From Candidatus Palauibacter rhopaloidicola (GTDB taxonomy: Bacteria; Gemmatimonadota; Gemmatimonadetes; Palauibacterales; Palauibacteraceae): a stretch of DNA of 64,000 bases. The notes below the pieces were generated by a model, which was not told the DNA's origin, made no database searches, and saw nothing but the letters and a program-made list of their open reading frames with translations. This document shows, piece after piece, positions 25,622 to 34,167 of this stretch (position 1 is the first letter of the stretch; every line of letters starts with the position of its first letter). Made by a program: the position numbers and the translations under genes. The stretch spans positions 53,742-117,741 of the forward strand of contig JAPPGH010000045.1 of the NCBI GenBank assembly GCA_026914155.1. The letters run 5' to 3'.

Positions 25622-27913
25622 ATGATGATGGACGGATCGACGGCCACACCGACCCCTGAGCGGAGGACCTATCGGATCGCCGGCATGCACTGTGCCGGTT
25701 GCGTCGGCTCCGTGGAGAGGAGCCTCAACGCGGTCGACGGCGTGGAAGCGTCGGTGAGCCTGCCGGCCGAATCCGCGACGCTGACGTTCACCCGGGACGT
25801 GGGCTTCGAGGAACTCGCCGCGGCCGTCGAAGGGGCCGGCTACGAGATCGAACCCATCGCGGACGTGGACCGCGGAGAGGCCGAGCGCTCGCGCCTCGCG
25901 GAGGCGGAAGCCCGCTCGCTCGAGGCGCGGAAAACCATGTGGACCGCGTGGGCGCTCACGGTCCCGGCCATGGTGTGGATGCTTCCGGAGATGATCGCCG
26001 GGGTCCGCTGGCCATCGCCCCTCGTCTTCGACCTCGGCGTCACGGTGCTCGGGGCCGCCGTCCTCTTCGGGCCGGGGGGACCCACGCTGCGCAGCGCGTG
26101 GCGTTCGGCGCGCGGCCGCACGCCGAACATGGACGTCCTCATCGCGCTCGGGGCCGGCGTCTCCGTGCTCACCGGGGCGTGGGCGATCCTCCACGTCCTC
26201 GGGTTCGCCCCGATGATCATGAACTTCGCGCCGGTGGGCGCGATGATCGCCGCCATCCACCTCACGGGTCGCTACGTGGAGGCGAAGGCGCGCGGGCGGT
26301 CCTCGTCGGCGATCCAGGCCCTGCTGTCGCTCGAGGCGCCGACGGCCCGCGTCGAGCGGGAGGGCGCCGCACTCGAGGTCCCGACCCGCGACGTCGCCGT
26401 GGGCGACGTGATGATCATCCGCCCGGGCGAGAAGATCCCTACGGACGGCGTCGTCCTCGAGGGAAGGAGCGCGGTCGATGAATCGCTCGCGACGGGCGAG
26501 TCGATCCCGGTCGAGAAGGAACCCGGCTCCTCCGTCCTCGGTTCGACGGTCAATCACTCGGGTGCGCTCCGCGTGCGGGCGACCGGCGTGGGCGAGGACA
26601 CCTTCCTCTCCAACGTCATCCGTCTCGTGGAGGAGGCGCAGGCGAGCAAGGTCCCGATCCAGGAGTTCGCGGACCGGGTGACCGCCATCTTCGTGCCCGT
26701 CATCCTCGTCGTCGCGCTGGCGGCCTTCGCGGGCTGGTTCGTCGTGCCCGGAGTCTTCACGGAGGCCGCGCGCTGGGCGTCGGGGTTCATCCCGTGGGTG
26801 AACCCGGAACTGGGCCGCCTCTCGCTCGCGCTCTACGCGGCGGTCGCGGTGCTCGTCATCGCCTGCCCCTGCGCGCTCGGGCTCGCCACCCCCACGGCGC
26901 TCATGGTCGGGACCGGCCTCGGGGCGACCCGCGGCGTCCTCATCCGGGACGGGGCAGCCGTCCAGACGCTGGATCGGGCGGACACGCTCGTCTTCGACAA
27001 GACGGGCACCCTGACCCGCGGCGCCCCCCGCGTCGTCGAGATCTTCGCGACCGACGAAGCCGCCGAGGGGCGCGTACTCGGGGTCGCCGCCGCGGTGGAG
27101 GACGCCTCGGAGCACCCCCTCGCCCGCGCCGTCGTCGAGGAGGCGCGCGGACGCGGCATCCCCTTCTCCCGGGCGGGCGGCGTGGAGGCCCGGGTCGGGA
27201 TGGGCATCGTGGGCGAGGTCGATGGCCAGCGGGTCGCCGTGGGGAGCGCGCGGCTGCTGCGCGAGGAAGGCATCCCGGAGGAGGACATCGCCGAGGTGGA
27301 GCGGCGTTTCCGCGACGCCGCGCGCACGGTCGCCTGGGTGGCCGCCGGCGGGCGGCTGCTCGGCGCGATCGCGATCGCCGACCCGGTGAAGGACGACGCG
27401 CGGGAAACCCTCCTCGAGCTGAGCCGCCGCGGCTTCCGGACCGTGATGCTCACCGGCGATCATGAAGCCGTGGCGGCCGCCGTCGCCGAGCACCTCGGCA
27501 TCGACGACTTCCGGGCCGGGCTGCTCCCCGCCGACAAGGTCGAGGCCGTGCGGCAACTCCGCGCCGAGGGTCGCACCGTGGCCTTCGTCGGCGACGGCAT
27601 CAACGACGCCCCCGCCCTCAAGGCGGCCGACGTCGGCATCGCCGTGGGGACCGGCACCGACATCGCGATCGAAGCCGCGGACATCACCCTCGTGCAGGGA
27701 GACCTGCGCTCCGTGCTGCGCGCGACGAAGCTCGCCCGCGCCACCTTCCGCAAGATCCGCGAGAACCTCTTCTGGGCCTACGTCTACAACGTCGTCGCGA
27801 TCCCGGTCGCCTTCCTCGGCCTTCTCCACCCCGTGCTCGCCGAGGCCGCCATGGCGCTGAGTTCGATCTCCGTCGTCACGAACGCGAACCGCCTCCGCCG
27901 CGCGCGCCTGTAG
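25622..27913 (+). CDS. copA: Copper-translocating P1B-type ATPase
   Basis: A 763-residue heavy-metal P-type ATPase. An N-terminal HMA domain carries GMHCAGCVGS near residue 20. Membrane helices follow, including the metal-transport motif ACPCALGLATP. The catalytic phosphorylation site is DKTGTLTRG, the nucleotide-binding His is in SEHPLA, and the hinge is GDGINDAPALKAAD. The CPC motif and CxxC metal-binding domain indicate Cu(I) export. Of three adjacent ATG codons I give the first, which follows a GGAAGG ribosome-binding site closely. No copper regulator gene is adjacent. Confidence 0.95.
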   Translation: MMMDGSTATPTPERRTYRIAGMHCAGCVGSVERSLNAVDGVEASVSLPAESATLTFTRDVGFEELAAAVEGAGYEIEPIADVDRGEAERSRLAEAEARSLEARKTMWTAWALTVPAMVWMLPEMIAGVRWPSPLVFDLGVTVLGAAVLFGPGGPTLRSAWRSARGRTPNMDVLIALGAGVSVLTGAWAILHVLGFAPMIMNFAPVGAMIAAIHLTGRYVEAKARGRSSSAIQALLSLEAPTARVEREGAALEVPTRDVAVGDVMIIRPGEKIPTDGVVLEGRSAVDESLATGESIPVEKEPGSSVLGSTVNHSGALRVRATGVGEDTFLSNVIRLVEEAQASKVPIQEFADRVTAIFVPVILVVALAAFAGWFVVPGVFTEAARWASGFIPWVNPELGRLSLALYAAVAVLVIACPCALGLATPTALMVGTGLGATRGVLIRDGAAVQTLDRADTLVFDKTGTLTRGAPRVVEIFATDEAAEGRVLGVAAAVEDASEHPLARAVVEEARGRGIPFSRAGGVEARVGMGIVGEVDGQRVAVGSARLLREEGIPEEDIAEVERRFRDAARTVAWVAAGGRLLGAIAIADPVKDDARETLLELSRRGFRTVMLTGDHEAVAAAVAEHLGIDDFRAGLLPADKVEAVRQLRAEGRTVAFVGDGINDAPALKAADVGIAVGTGTDIAIEAADITLVQGDLRSVLRATKLARATFRKIRENLFWAYVYNVVAIPVAFLGLLHPVLAEAAMALSSISVVTNANRLRRARL

Positions 27914-27993
27914 CGACGTTGCCTTTGCCCCTGCCGGGGCGCATCATAGGCGCCGGTTCGACGGTTCATCCGGTTTCTTCCGAGAGAGGTTCG

Positions 27994-28335
27994 ATGGCCT
28001 CACGCTGGGTCGGTCTCGCGCTGGGACTCTGGTTCCTGGGCGCCCCGTTCATCTGGGGATACCCGTTCGGTTTCCTGTGGTGGCACAGCGTGGTGCTCGG
28101 CGGTTCCATCCTCGTCGTCACCATCACCTTCAACCTCGGCATCAACCGGATCAGCGGCTGGGGACTCATCGCCCTCGGCGCCTACAGCATGCTGTCGCCC
28201 TTCATCCACGGGTATCTCGCAAACGCACAGGCCCTGTTCAACGACCTCATCTTCGGCGTCATCACCGTGGGCACAGGCACTGCAATGGGCGGAGCCGGAA
28301 TCGAACACTCCGAGCAGGAGCCAAGCACCGCCTGA
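27994..28335 (+). CDS. SPW-repeat-like small membrane protein
   Basis: A 113-residue protein with four hydrophobic helices and the motif APFIWGYPFGFLWWHSVVLG, repeated in weaker form as SPFIHGYLANAQALFNDLIFG. This internal duplication and the proline-tryptophan pattern match the SPW repeat family of bacterial membrane proteins, whose function is unknown. The ATG follows GAGAGGT. It is 80 bp after copA on the same strand and may be expressed with it. The stop codon is inside a palindromic element. Confidence 0.7.
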   Translation: MASRWVGLALGLWFLGAPFIWGYPFGFLWWHSVVLGGSILVVTITFNLGINRISGWGLIALGAYSMLSPFIHGYLANAQALFNDLIFGVITVGTGTAMGGAGIEHSEQEPSTA

Positions 28336-28366
28336 CCCCTTACGTTCCCGCGGGAACCTAGGTCAG
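28332..28366. repeat. Nested palindrome after the SPW gene
   Basis: An inner perfect palindrome GTTCCCGCGGGAAC (28344-28357) sits within outer arms CTGACC (28332-28337) and GGTCAG (28361-28366). The context GCACCGCCTGACCCC (28325-28339) recurs exactly at 38048-38062. It may terminate the copA-SPW transcript, although there is no T-tract. Confidence 0.75.
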
Positions 28367-28452
28367 ACAATAGCACTATCAATTCAAACATATACACTCC
28401 CTACTGATTTTGGGGGACACCCGCCCACTCTCCGCACTGGAAGCGGACGATC

Positions 28453-29478
28453 GTGCTGACCGAGAGGGACTATAGGGCCGTTTTCGACGCCTCGCCGGAC
28501 GCGATGCTCATCGTGGATTCGGAAGGGACGGTTCGCGACCTCAACCCGCAGGCCGTCGCGATGTTCGGCTGGAGTCGGGAGGAGATGGATGGCTACCCCG
28601 TGGAGCGGCTGGTTCCCGCAGCTAGCCGTACCCGGCATGAGCGGCACCGCCGACACTACAACGAGACGCCGCGTGCCCGTCCCATGGGGCAGGGATTCGA
28701 GTTGCTGGCGTTGCGCCGGGACGGCACGACCATTCCGGTCGAGATCAGCCTGAGCCCCGGGAGACTGGCGTCGGGTCAGGAGCATGTGATCTGCACGGTC
28801 CGGGACATCACGGGCTGGAAACGGATGCGGCAAATGTCCCGAGCGATGGTGACCGCCATCGAGAATGAGCGGAAGCGATTGTCCCGCGACTTGCACGACG
28901 AGTTCCTCCAGTACCTGGCGGCCCTCAAGATCAGGGTGAAGCTACTAGCGTCCGAGCCGACGGCGGGGGACAGGGAGCAGGCGCGGGCGCAGATCGCCGG
29001 CGAGATCGATGACGCGATCCGCGGCGTGAAGCGGATGATCCGGGGGCTGCTGCCGCCGGAACTGGAACGCCGGCGGCTTTCGTCCGCGCTCGAGTCCGTC
29101 TTTCGGGACATCGGCGAGGTGCATGGATTCACGGTCGACGCGAACCTCGACCGAGTGGACGAGGAACTGGACGCGGCCGCCGCCCTCGCCCTGTACCGGA
29201 TCGTTCAGGAAGCCGTGACCAACGCAGAGAGGCACGCGGGCGTCACTGAAGCGACGGTGACGCTCCGGTCGGCGGGCGGGGCGGTCATCGCGGAGATCCG
29301 CGACGAGGGTTGCGGGTTCGAGTTCGATAGTCACAAGGGTCTCACCAGCATGCACGAACGGGCGGCGCTGGTCGGAGGCGGCCTCTCCGTGGATACGGCG
29401 CCGGGCCGGGGGACCACGATTCGGGTCACCGTGCCGGCCGTAGGTCCGGAAGACGAGAGGGATCGCGGCGGATGGTGA
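28453..29478 (+). CDS. Cytosolic PAS-domain histidine kinase (NarX/DegS type)
   Basis: A 341-residue kinase from a GTG start. Residues 5-120 form a PAS domain (YRAVFDASPDAMLIVDSEGTV). Residues 133-200 are a HisKA_3 dimerisation domain with the phospho-acceptor His in ERKRLSRDLHDEF. Residues 235-335 are an HATPase domain with the N-box IVQEAVTNAERHAG and G-boxes DEGCGFEF and GRGTTI. There are no membrane helices, so the signal is internal. It overlaps the LuxR-type regulator gene by 7 bp, its evident partner. Confidence 0.92.
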   Translation: MLTERDYRAVFDASPDAMLIVDSEGTVRDLNPQAVAMFGWSREEMDGYPVERLVPAASRTRHERHRRHYNETPRARPMGQGFELLALRRDGTTIPVEISLSPGRLASGQEHVICTVRDITGWKRMRQMSRAMVTAIENERKRLSRDLHDEFLQYLAALKIRVKLLASEPTAGDREQARAQIAGEIDDAIRGVKRMIRGLLPPELERRRLSSALESVFRDIGEVHGFTVDANLDRVDEELDAAAALALYRIVQEAVTNAERHAGVTEATVTLRSAGGAVIAEIRDEGCGFEFDSHKGLTSMHERAALVGGGLSVDTAPGRGTTIRVTVPAVGPEDERDRGGW

Positions 29479-30125
29479 GGGTGCTGCTGGTCGACGACCA
29501 CCCCGTGGTGCGCGCCGGCCTGAAGGCGTTGCTCGAGATGACGGAGCACGTGGAGGTGGTGGGCGAGGCATCCTCCGGCGAGGAAGCGGTGGAGAAAGCC
29601 CGGACGCTGGAACCGGACATCGTCATCATGGATCTGGCGCTGCCCGGCATGGACGGAGTCCAGGCGACGCGGCGCATCACCGGGCTTGGACTCGGAGCGA
29701 AGGTCCTGGTCGTCACGATCCACGACGAGGATGACTACGTCGTGCCCGCCCTGAAGGCCGGCGCGGCGGGCTTTCTGAACAAGTCCGCCGCGGATACGGA
29801 TCTCATCGGCGCCATCGAAGCCATCTTGCACGGGCACTCCTACCTGCCCCAACAGGCGGCGGCCCTGCTCGCGCGACGGAAGACGCAGGACCATTCGAGC
29901 CGCGAGACGGGACCCGACGTGCTCACAGCGCGCGAGCTTGCCGCGGTCGAGTTCTACGCGAGCGGCTTTTCGGCTGCCGAGACGGGCAAGGAGATGGGTC
30001 TCAGCCCCAAGACCGTCGAGGGCTATCTCGCCCGCGCCAAGGCAAAGCTGGGCCTTCACACCCGCCGCGAGGTCGTGCGCTTCGCGCTCGAGGCCGGACT
30101 CCTGCACACCGAGGACGAACGCTAG
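29472..30125 (+). CDS. NarL/LuxR-family response regulator
   Basis: A 217-residue regulator. The receiver domain (1-120) has the acidic pair in LLVDDHP, the phospho-acceptor Asp in IVIMDLALPGMDG, and the Lys in FLNKSA. The C-terminal LuxR helix-turn-helix (about 150-212) reads LTARELAAVEFYASGFSAAETG and SPKTVEGYLARAKAKLGLHTRRE. It should be phosphorylated by the preceding kinase and act as a dimer on DNA. Three similar GC-rich boxes lie just downstream, ahead of the secreted protease gene, and are candidate targets. Confidence 0.93.
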   Translation: MVRVLLVDDHPVVRAGLKALLEMTEHVEVVGEASSGEEAVEKARTLEPDIVIMDLALPGMDGVQATRRITGLGLGAKVLVVTIHDEDDYVVPALKAGAAGFLNKSAADTDLIGAIEAILHGHSYLPQQAAALLARRKTQDHSSRETGPDVLTARELAAVEFYASGFSAAETGKEMGLSPKTVEGYLARAKAKLGLHTRREVVRFALEAGLLHTEDER

Positions 30126-30187
30126 ACCTACTCGGCCCTCTGCGGACGCCCGCCAACTTTCCGGCCGTTCACAGTCGCCCGCGTATA

Positions 30188-30244
30188 GGGGTTTCCCCGG
30201 TATGGCTTGAGGGGGATTTCCCTCACGAATTGCAGGGGTTTTCC
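30188..30244. promoter_or_regulatory. Three GGGG-TTTCC boxes at 23-bp spacing
   Basis: GGGGTTTCCCC (30188-30198), GGGGGATTTCCC (30211-30222) and GGGGTTTTCC (30235-30244) are evenly spaced with centres about 23 bp apart. The first two are imperfect palindromes. They sit between the response regulator stop codon and the secreted protease start and look like a repeated operator. The adjacent LuxR-type regulator is the obvious candidate ligand, by position only. Confidence 0.5.
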
Positions 30245-30372
30245 GCTATTGCGCACCGACCTGCTTTGCGAGGATGGGAGTGCCGGTCCGGACGGCTTTG
30301 GGCCTCACAAGACCGGCGATATGGAGTCGTTCGAAGCCGTATCCTTGTTTCCTTCAACGCGGGAGTGGAACG

Positions 30373-31941
30373 ATGGGAAAGCAGTCAGGTGTACCGCGCA
30401 AGCAGTGGCCGCGGCGGTTTCACGCCGTTCTTGGTGTGCTGCTAGTGATCGGGATCGTGTTGGGCCAGGAGGCGTGTTACCCGGATTCCGATTCTCTCGC
30501 CGCGCCGGACTTCGAACGTCCGACTATGGCAGAAGCCAGCAACGAACCGATCTTGTTGGCCGATGTATCGGCGGATGCCCTTATGGGAACCGACAAGCGG
30601 TTCTTTGAGATCAGTCAGATCGTACCGGAGTTCGGTGGCTACTGGATTGATGAGCGCGGGGACGCGGTGACTGCGCTGACCAATCTGACCAAGCAGACAG
30701 CGGTGGCAAACGTCACGAGATCGGAAATCGACAGCAAGCTGTCCAGTACGGGCGGTTCCCGTCGGTACACGGAGGTGACCTACACGTTTTCCCAGCTCAT
30801 CGGATGGAAGGAGAACATCACCGGACTCTTCGGTGCACGGAGCGACGTTGCGTACCTCGACATCGATCAGAAGAACAACCGGCTTCTGGTCGGCTTGGTA
30901 AGCGTTTCCGCTGCTTCGGCTGTGCAATCTCTGGCGCGAACCGTTGGTATACCAGACGGTGCGATCGCAACCACGGTCTCTGGTCGGGCTGAGCCGGATC
31001 GAGCGCCACCCATCAGATACGAGGGCGGATCCGCGCAGTCTTACCACTCGCTTCGACATCGGTTCAACAGGACTCTCGGTGGTATCATGGTGCGTCACGG
31101 AGATACAACTGGCGTTGACCGTTGTACACTCATGTTGGGCGTGACGATGGGTTCGTCGGAGCGGTATGTCACTGCGTCTCACTGCGCAGGAGACGACGCC
31201 TTCGCATCCCTCGACACCGATCTTCCGATCTACCAATCCGGCACGAACACGAGTGACCGGCTAGGGTATGAACTCGTGGATCCCCAGCAGACATGTTCGA
31301 TTAACGGTGGCGGTACGCCTCCCGCTCGCTGTCGGTGGGCCGACGCCGCGTTGTTCGGTCAGGACGACTCCAACGACAAATTCGCGCGTGGATGGATTGC
31401 GACCACCAAGGATGACGCGGATGAGATCATCGAGTCGGGTGGCGAGTTGATCGGGTCACCGTTCGATGCTTGGAAGCATAACCACAAGCATGGCGACAGC
31501 CTGTATGTCATGACATCCGAAGGTGGCGAGATTCCCACCACGCAGGTCACTGGTCAGAGCTTGATCAAGATCGGAGCGTTCTCCGGTCGGACACACGGTA
31601 GAGTCACGCATGATTGTGTGGACATCTACAACTGGCCGAGCCCTGCGCGCGATTACGGAGTCCGGTGTCAGAATCTTGCGAATTACCTCCGCACGGGGGG
31701 CGATAGCGGTGGACCGGTGTTTGCCAGCGACGGAAGATTCTTTGGCCTCCACGTTGGCAGATTCACCAATAGCAATTCTAGCGAGGACGACGTCGACGCG
31801 TCACCTTTCTACTCGCCGATTGCGAATATCGAGGAGGATCTGGGTTCGATGAACACGGAGGGCGAGGAACACCTGGCGTTTTTCGTCCCCTACAGCGTGT
31901 GGCAGGCCGTGGTCGCTGATGATGGAGGCGATCAGCAATGA
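30373..31941 (+). CDS. Secreted trypsin-like (S1 family) serine protease with N-terminal propeptide
   Basis: A 522-residue exported protein. A basic N-terminus and a hydrophobic segment (about 17-35) form a signal peptide. Residues 50-215 resemble a pro-domain; the C-terminal half carries the S1 triad: His270 in VTASHC, Asp324 in WADAALF and Ser445 in GDSGGP. Cysteines around each motif suggest disulfides. The ATG follows GGGAG by 7 bases. It overlaps the next lipoprotein gene (ATGA). Base composition is visibly less GC-rich than its neighbours, which may mean acquisition by transfer. Substrate unknown. Confidence 0.85.
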   Translation: MGKQSGVPRKQWPRRFHAVLGVLLVIGIVLGQEACYPDSDSLAAPDFERPTMAEASNEPILLADVSADALMGTDKRFFEISQIVPEFGGYWIDERGDAVTALTNLTKQTAVANVTRSEIDSKLSSTGGSRRYTEVTYTFSQLIGWKENITGLFGARSDVAYLDIDQKNNRLLVGLVSVSAASAVQSLARTVGIPDGAIATTVSGRAEPDRAPPIRYEGGSAQSYHSLRHRFNRTLGGIMVRHGDTTGVDRCTLMLGVTMGSSERYVTASHCAGDDAFASLDTDLPIYQSGTNTSDRLGYELVDPQQTCSINGGGTPPARCRWADAALFGQDDSNDKFARGWIATTKDDADEIIESGGELIGSPFDAWKHNHKHGDSLYVMTSEGGEIPTTQVTGQSLIKIGAFSGRTHGRVTHDCVDIYNWPSPARDYGVRCQNLANYLRTGGDSGGPVFASDGRFFGLHVGRFTNSNSSEDDVDASPFYSPIANIEEDLGSMNTEGEEHLAFFVPYSVWQAVVADDGGDQQ

Positions 31942-32393
31942 TTCAACGATGTGCCTTGACGCTCACCGCAGCCGGTCTCATGGCCGGCTGCGGTGGCGTG
32001 GTCTCATCCGAACCGCAGCGCGGTGAGATCGTCGGTGCGATCTACGGTGACATGGAATCGGTTGTCTCCGTACCGGACACGGTCCGTGTGGATCAGTCGT
32101 TCCCGGTATCGATTCGGACGTTCTTTGGTTGCAACGTGGAGCCTGGACGAACGGAGACCGAAACGACGCGGCTTCACGCGACGATCACACCGTACATGAA
32201 CTGGCGGTACAGCTCGAGTTGTCCGGACCATGGGATAGGTAACGATCTTCGGCAGATCTACGTGCGATTCGATCGTGCCGGAACAGGCGAGATCACGGTG
32301 ACGGGACTGGACCGGATTTCGTGGCCCCCGCACGAGCCCCCGGGCGACACGGTTCGCGTTTACCGTACGGTCCGGGTGGTGCGCTCCAAGTGA
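31938..32393 (+). CDS. Putative lipoprotein coupled to the secreted protease
   Basis: A 151-residue exported lipoprotein with lipobox LMAGC at about residues 14-18. The mature part is beta-rich, opening with PDTVRVDQSFPVSIRTFFGC and ending in GTGEITVTGLDR, which suggests an Ig-like fold. It resembles the lipoprotein at 10757-11419 in the P-[ED]-TV-x-V opening. The start overlaps the protease stop (ATGA), so the two are made together; a chaperone, inhibitor or anchor role for the protease is possible but unproven. The 290 bp after it show no convincing gene. Confidence 0.7.
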   Translation: MIQRCALTLTAAGLMAGCGGVVSSEPQRGEIVGAIYGDMESVVSVPDTVRVDQSFPVSIRTFFGCNVEPGRTETETTRLHATITPYMNWRYSSSCPDHGIGNDLRQIYVRFDRAGTGEITVTGLDRISWPPHEPPGDTVRVYRTVRVVRSK

Positions 32394-32683
32394 AGTCTCT
32401 CACAGTGTCAGCCGTACCTGCTGCGGGTGCCGAAACTGCAGGCAGCTCGGGTCGTTGAGCGATACGGGAAGAGCTGGCTGGTTTCAACCCGATCCCGATT
32501 CCAACCACGCAGTGATCCTCGTTTTCCCGGGGTCCGAGCGGCGCTCCCGGATCCCCCGAGTCATAGTCCGCACGTGCAAGACGTTTCAGTGGCATGAAGA
32601 TTGTCCGGAGTTTTGCAACACTGTACGCTGCGGAACAAGATTCGACGTATCTGTCGACTCCTGGGGGCCGGCAGTGCGTCCGC

Positions 32684-32863
32684 TCACGGCGGGCAGAGAT
32701 CCGCGCATTCGTCGTCGTAGTACCTCCTGAGCCCGGCCAACTCCTTCGGGTCGGCGAGGGAGTCTCGTAGATGCTCTGGTATTGGCAGCGCTAATGTCGC
32801 ACGCGAGCCGAAGATGCCGAGGACGTTACCACACCCCGAGTTCGCGAGGACAAGCGCAAGCAC
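32684..32863 (-). CDS. Small lipoprotein-like reading frame, possibly truncated
   Basis: Read from a GTG, this gives 59 residues starting MLALVLANSGCGNVLGIFGS and ending DDECADLCPP. The hydrophobic start plus NSGC resembles a lipobox, and three Cys lie in the mature part. The n-region is very short, and no ATG, GTG or TTG occurs between this codon and the in-frame stop of the propeller gene upstream. It may therefore be a gene that lost its 5' end. It lies 66 bp downstream of that propeller gene. Confidence 0.35.
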   Translation of the reverse strand: MLALVLANSGCGNVLGIFGSRATLALPIPEHLRDSLADPKELAGLRRYYDDECADLCPP

Positions 32864-32902
32864 TGGAAGCAGACGCCTAAGCCCACTGTGCCTGACCCCC
32901 GG

Positions 32903-32920
32903 ACGTTCCCGTGTGAACGT
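32903..32920. repeat. Degenerate copy of the accessory-region palindrome
   Basis: ACGTTC and GAACGT arms flank CCGTGT, with GCCTGACCCCC just before them, as in the other copies. It lies 9 bp after the stop codon of the propeller gene at 32930. Confidence 0.65.
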
Positions 32921-32929
32921 CTCGTCTGG

Positions 32930-34132
32930 CTAGCAGCCCCCTAAGCCGGTCCACTCCTCCACGACGAAGCCTTCGATGGTGTGGATTCCCAGTTCGTTGA
33001 GCCGCACACCCCAGATCGTGTCGCGCAAGACTTCGTTCGGGGTGAACAGGTGCGGTAGGAGAACGTCGGAGGGTGGAGAAGCCTCTACGACATCGTCGAC
33101 CCTCCGGAGCGTCCACACTCTCCAGCGGCTGTGCTCCCGCCGATTCGCTTCGAGCAGTATGGACTCCGGATCCAACCGTGCCCACACGCGGCCATCCGAC
33201 ATGAACTGAAGATCGTGCACGGCTGGATGCCGCTCCGGTACGGGCAGGAGGTTTCTCAGATCGAACTCCTCCTGACGTGCGTCCGGGAAGAACGTCGAGA
33301 AGAACGCGTCCACCTCCTGCTCCGTGATTCTCGGCCCACGCAGGGAGTCCCGGATCGCACCGACCACGTCGCCGAACCTGTCGATCAGGACGATCTCGAG
33401 CCGCCTTCCCCCAACCGACACTGCCGCCAGCCCTCCGCAGGCCGCACTCACATCCGCGTGTGGAGGCGCATCGAACGGCCGGGTGAACGCGGACACGCTC
33501 ATCGACCTTCCATCGCCCGACCACACGCCAACAGGACCCCACGGCGGCACGTGCCCGAGGGTGTCGATCGCATCGGAGTCGAAGTGCTCGAGTTCGATGG
33601 CGGTCGGCGGTTCAGCGACTTCCGCGGGCGGATTCCTCGCATCCAGGGCGACTCCGGAGATCACGAGCCGCCGATGGCCCAGATCGAACACCTCGCGCGC
33701 CATCCTGCCGGGCCGCTGCTCTACTGCGATGGTTTCCTCTACTTCGGCATTCGGCCGAAACCGCGTCAGGCGTCGCGCGATCCGATCCCACACGGTCGCG
33801 CCGCCCGTGATGTTCGGGGACAGACTCAGCGGCAGCCGAAACTCCTCGGGGCCATCACCTTCTCGTCCAACGGCGTACACGCTGTCGGGCGTGCGAATCA
33901 CGATGCGGAGATTGCCGGCGTCCAGGATCCAGAGATGATCGCCGACGCGAGTCACATGTTCCGGCCGGAACAACGGCCCCGCGGTTTCGGCCTCCGTCAA
34001 TTGCCGCACGCGCGTGGCCGTCACGACCGGAAGAGTCCTTGCCGCCCCGTCCATCTCGGCGTCGCTGTCACAGCCCGCGACCCCGAACGTGACCATACAG
34101 ACGAGCCCAATAGGTCCACTCTTCGTGAACAC
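32930..34132 (-). CDS. 6-bladed beta-propeller lipoprotein
   Basis: A 400-residue protein with a lipoprotein signal (VTFGVAGC at about residue 21). The mature part has repeated blade-like segments: VTRVGDHLWILDAGNLRIVI, a YAVGREGDGPEEFRLP block typical of this family, VWDRIARRLTRFRPNAEVEE and VWARLDPESILLE. The GxGPGEF-type block after the first blade recurs in the paralogues downstream. Function is unknown; such proteins are common in large sets in some diderm phyla. It begins 36 bp after the plug-protein gene on the same strand. Confidence 0.75.
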   Translation of the reverse strand: MFTKSGPIGLVCMVTFGVAGCDSDAEMDGAARTLPVVTATRVRQLTEAETAGPLFRPEHVTRVGDHLWILDAGNLRIVIRTPDSVYAVGREGDGPEEFRLPLSLSPNITGGATVWDRIARRLTRFRPNAEVEETIAVEQRPGRMAREVFDLGHRRLVISGVALDARNPPAEVAEPPTAIELEHFDSDAIDTLGHVPPWGPVGVWSGDGRSMSVSAFTRPFDAPPHADVSAACGGLAAVSVGGRRLEIVLIDRFGDVVGAIRDSLRGPRITEQEVDAFFSTFFPDARQEEFDLRNLLPVPERHPAVHDLQFMSDGRVWARLDPESILLEANRREHSRWRVWTLRRVDDVVEASPPSDVLLPHLFTPNEVLRDTIWGVRLNELGIHTIEGFVVEEWTGLGGC

Positions 34133-34167
34133 TTCGACGAGGCGCTCAGCGCCACCCGACTGGGCGG

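Noticed and set aside
25556..27829. A 757-residue minus-strand open frame antisense to copA
   Set aside because: It mirrors the copA codon pattern and is rich in Arg, Gly, His and Asp, with no motif.
32455..32730. A 91-codon plus-strand frame after the lipoprotein gene
   Set aside because: It has no signal peptide, ribosome-binding site or recognisable pattern, and overlaps the minus-strand lipoprotein-like frame.
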